From contig JAPHSW010000069.1 of the NCBI GenBank assembly GCA_026196615.1, positions 1-44,169 of the forward strand: a DNA stretch of 44,169 bases. The letters run 5' to 3'. Position numbers and translations under genes: made by a program. Below the pieces are notes generated by a model that saw nothing but the letters and a program-made list of their open reading frames with translations, did not search any database and was not told where the DNA came from. Below are positions 43,368 to 44,169 of this stretch, in pieces (position 1 is the first letter of the stretch; the number at the start of each line of letters is the position of its first letter). The DNA is from Gammaproteobacteria bacterium. Lineage in GTDB: Bacteria; Pseudomonadota; Gammaproteobacteria; GRL18.

Positions 43368-44169
43368 TTACTTGAAACACAGAGATTGGCAAAAAGTCAC
43401 GTTCTCACGATGTTTTAGCAAGAGGCATTTTAGCACATCTGGATCTTTATCCTGAGTTAATTCCGCTTCTTTGCGCGAATCCTGGTAGAGCAGTCGTGAC
43501 AACCAGAACCGAAGTCCGGCGGCACGCAATAAGGTAGACCAATGATGCTGTTCATTTTGAGTCAGTGGTCTGAGCTGTTCATAGGCCTCAATCATTGTTT
43601 TGGCCTTGGTGGGATCAAGGTAATTATCTGTACCTATACACCAGGCATTCACTGTGATGGCCAGATCGTAGAGTAGATAGCCATTACAAGCGGTGTAAAA
43701 ATCTAAAATACCACTGAGCTGGTTATTGTCGAATAATACATTATCGCAGAATAAATCAGCGTGAATGATACCCTGTGGTAGGGGTTGATGAAGGCTGTCT
43801 TCTTGTATAGATTGCTGAAATTCTTTTTGAAATAGAAGTTCATCTGATAGTAATTGTTTATCGTCCTGATTTAATTGAGTGCTTTCAGATGTACCGATAA
43901 ATGTATTGATAAAGCGTTTGCCTGTGTGTTGAGCCCAGTGAAAGCCCCACTCATTGTTTCTCTGTAATGGAAATTGTTGTCCTATGAGGTGCAATTGAGC
44001 CAGTGCTTTGCCTATTTGGCGACAGTGCTCAAGCTCAGGTTGTAAGATGCTTTGCCCTGGCAGCTGATCAAAGAGGGCCGCTGGTTTTGATTGCCATGTT
44101 GTTAAATGGTGTTGATTGACATCTTGTATGGGGCAGGGAGCGCTTAAACCATGGTTACGAAGATAAGCC
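43368..44169 (-). CDS. thrB: Homoserine kinase, APH-type ThrB (5' end outside window)
   Basis: At least 267 residues, reading through the window edge; the codon at 43994 is an internal TTG (in frame upstream the protein continues, e.g. IGKALAQLH). The APH-type kinase motifs are IIHADLFCDNVLFD (catalytic Asp and Asn) and LSGILDFYTACNG (metal-binding DFG-like region). The LPGQS and PELEHCRQIGKALAQLHL segments and the C-terminal LLRAAGLRFWLSRL are like the alternative homoserine kinase ThrB found in gammaproteobacteria rather than the GHMP-type ThrB. It phosphorylates homoserine in threonine synthesis. About 57 bp separates it from the TRAP genes; functional link unlikely. Confidence 0.85.
   Translation of the reverse strand, partial: AYLRNHGLSAPCPIQDVNQHHLTTWQSKPAALFDQLPGQSILQPELEHCRQIGKALAQLHLIGQQFPLQRNNEWGFHWAQHTGKRFINTFIGTSESTQLNQDDKQLLSDELLFQKEFQQSIQEDSLHQPLPQGIIHADLFCDNVLFDNNQLSGILDFYTACNGYLLYDLAITVNAWCIGTDNYLDPTKAKTMIEAYEQLRPLTQNEQHHWSTLLRAAGLRFWLSRLLYQDSRKEAELTQDKDPDVLKCLLLKHRENVTFCQSLCFK

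Noticed and set aside
1..44169. CRISPR array, tRNA, rRNA or insertion sequence with terminal repeats
   Set aside because: No regularly spaced repeats, cloverleaf-like sequences, rRNA sequence or transposase genes were seen.

Overview
This is about 44 kb of AT-rich chromosomal DNA from a gammaproteobacterium, probably free-living or marine. The case rests on gene content: EngB/YihA next to cytochromes c5 and c4, System II cytochrome c maturation (ResB and CcsA), DsbA, an APH-type homoserine kinase, HopJ and a TRAP transporter. The genus cannot be fixed by reading. The first gene (SMC-like ATPase) and the last gene (homoserine kinase) are both cut by the window edge.

Layout. 1-3.2 kb: the C-terminal half of an SMC/MukB/JetC-like ATPase, HopJ, a small membrane protein and an LEA-type lipoprotein. 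3.2-15.4 kb: a signalling block. It holds a membrane histidine kinase divergent from an HD-GYP response regulator and a hybrid kinase. A TonB-dependent receptor, three periplasmic binding-protein-like genes without any permease, and a membrane diguanylate cyclase follow. 15.6-24.2 kb: housekeeping and cytochrome c biogenesis (engB, cytochromes c5 and c4, resB, ccsA, dsbA), then a soluble diguanylate cyclase. 24.25-27.4 kb: the late cobalamin (nucleotide loop) genes cobU, cobT, cobC and cobS. 27.5-29.1 kb: two small membrane proteins and a secreted pentapeptide-repeat protein.

29.5-34.4 kb is the accessory region. It starts with a DUF2971 gene packaged as an integron-type gene cassette. The gene's start codon overlaps a GTTRRRY core, and an 89-bp attC-like hairpin with three one-sided extrahelical bases closes the unit; no integrase is in the window. 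Directly after it comes a translationally coupled three-gene operon: a Cap4/DUF4297 nuclease, a small middle component and an SMC-like ATPase with a zinc-hook-like insert. This has the architecture of Lamassu/DdmABC (ABC-three-component) anti-phage and anti-plasmid systems. A 680-bp gene-poor stretch with two tiny overlapping reading frames follows.

35.1-44.2 kb: a lipoprotein fusing 13 MORN repeats to a legumain/caspase-like C13 peptidase domain, a META-domain envelope protein, and a membrane protein divergent from a MarR regulator. The MarR intergenic region carries two palindromic operators over face-to-face promoters. Then come a DUF815 AAA+ ATPase preceded by a perfect inverted repeat, a dihydrofolate-reductase-like protein, a TPR protein, a TRAP DctQM pair without an adjacent DctP, and the homoserine kinase.

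The most interesting items are the Lamassu/Ddm-type operon beside a solitary attC cassette, the MORN-C13 lipoprotein, and the receptor/binding-protein/cyclase cluster that looks like a nutrient- or ligand-sensing route into c-di-GMP.
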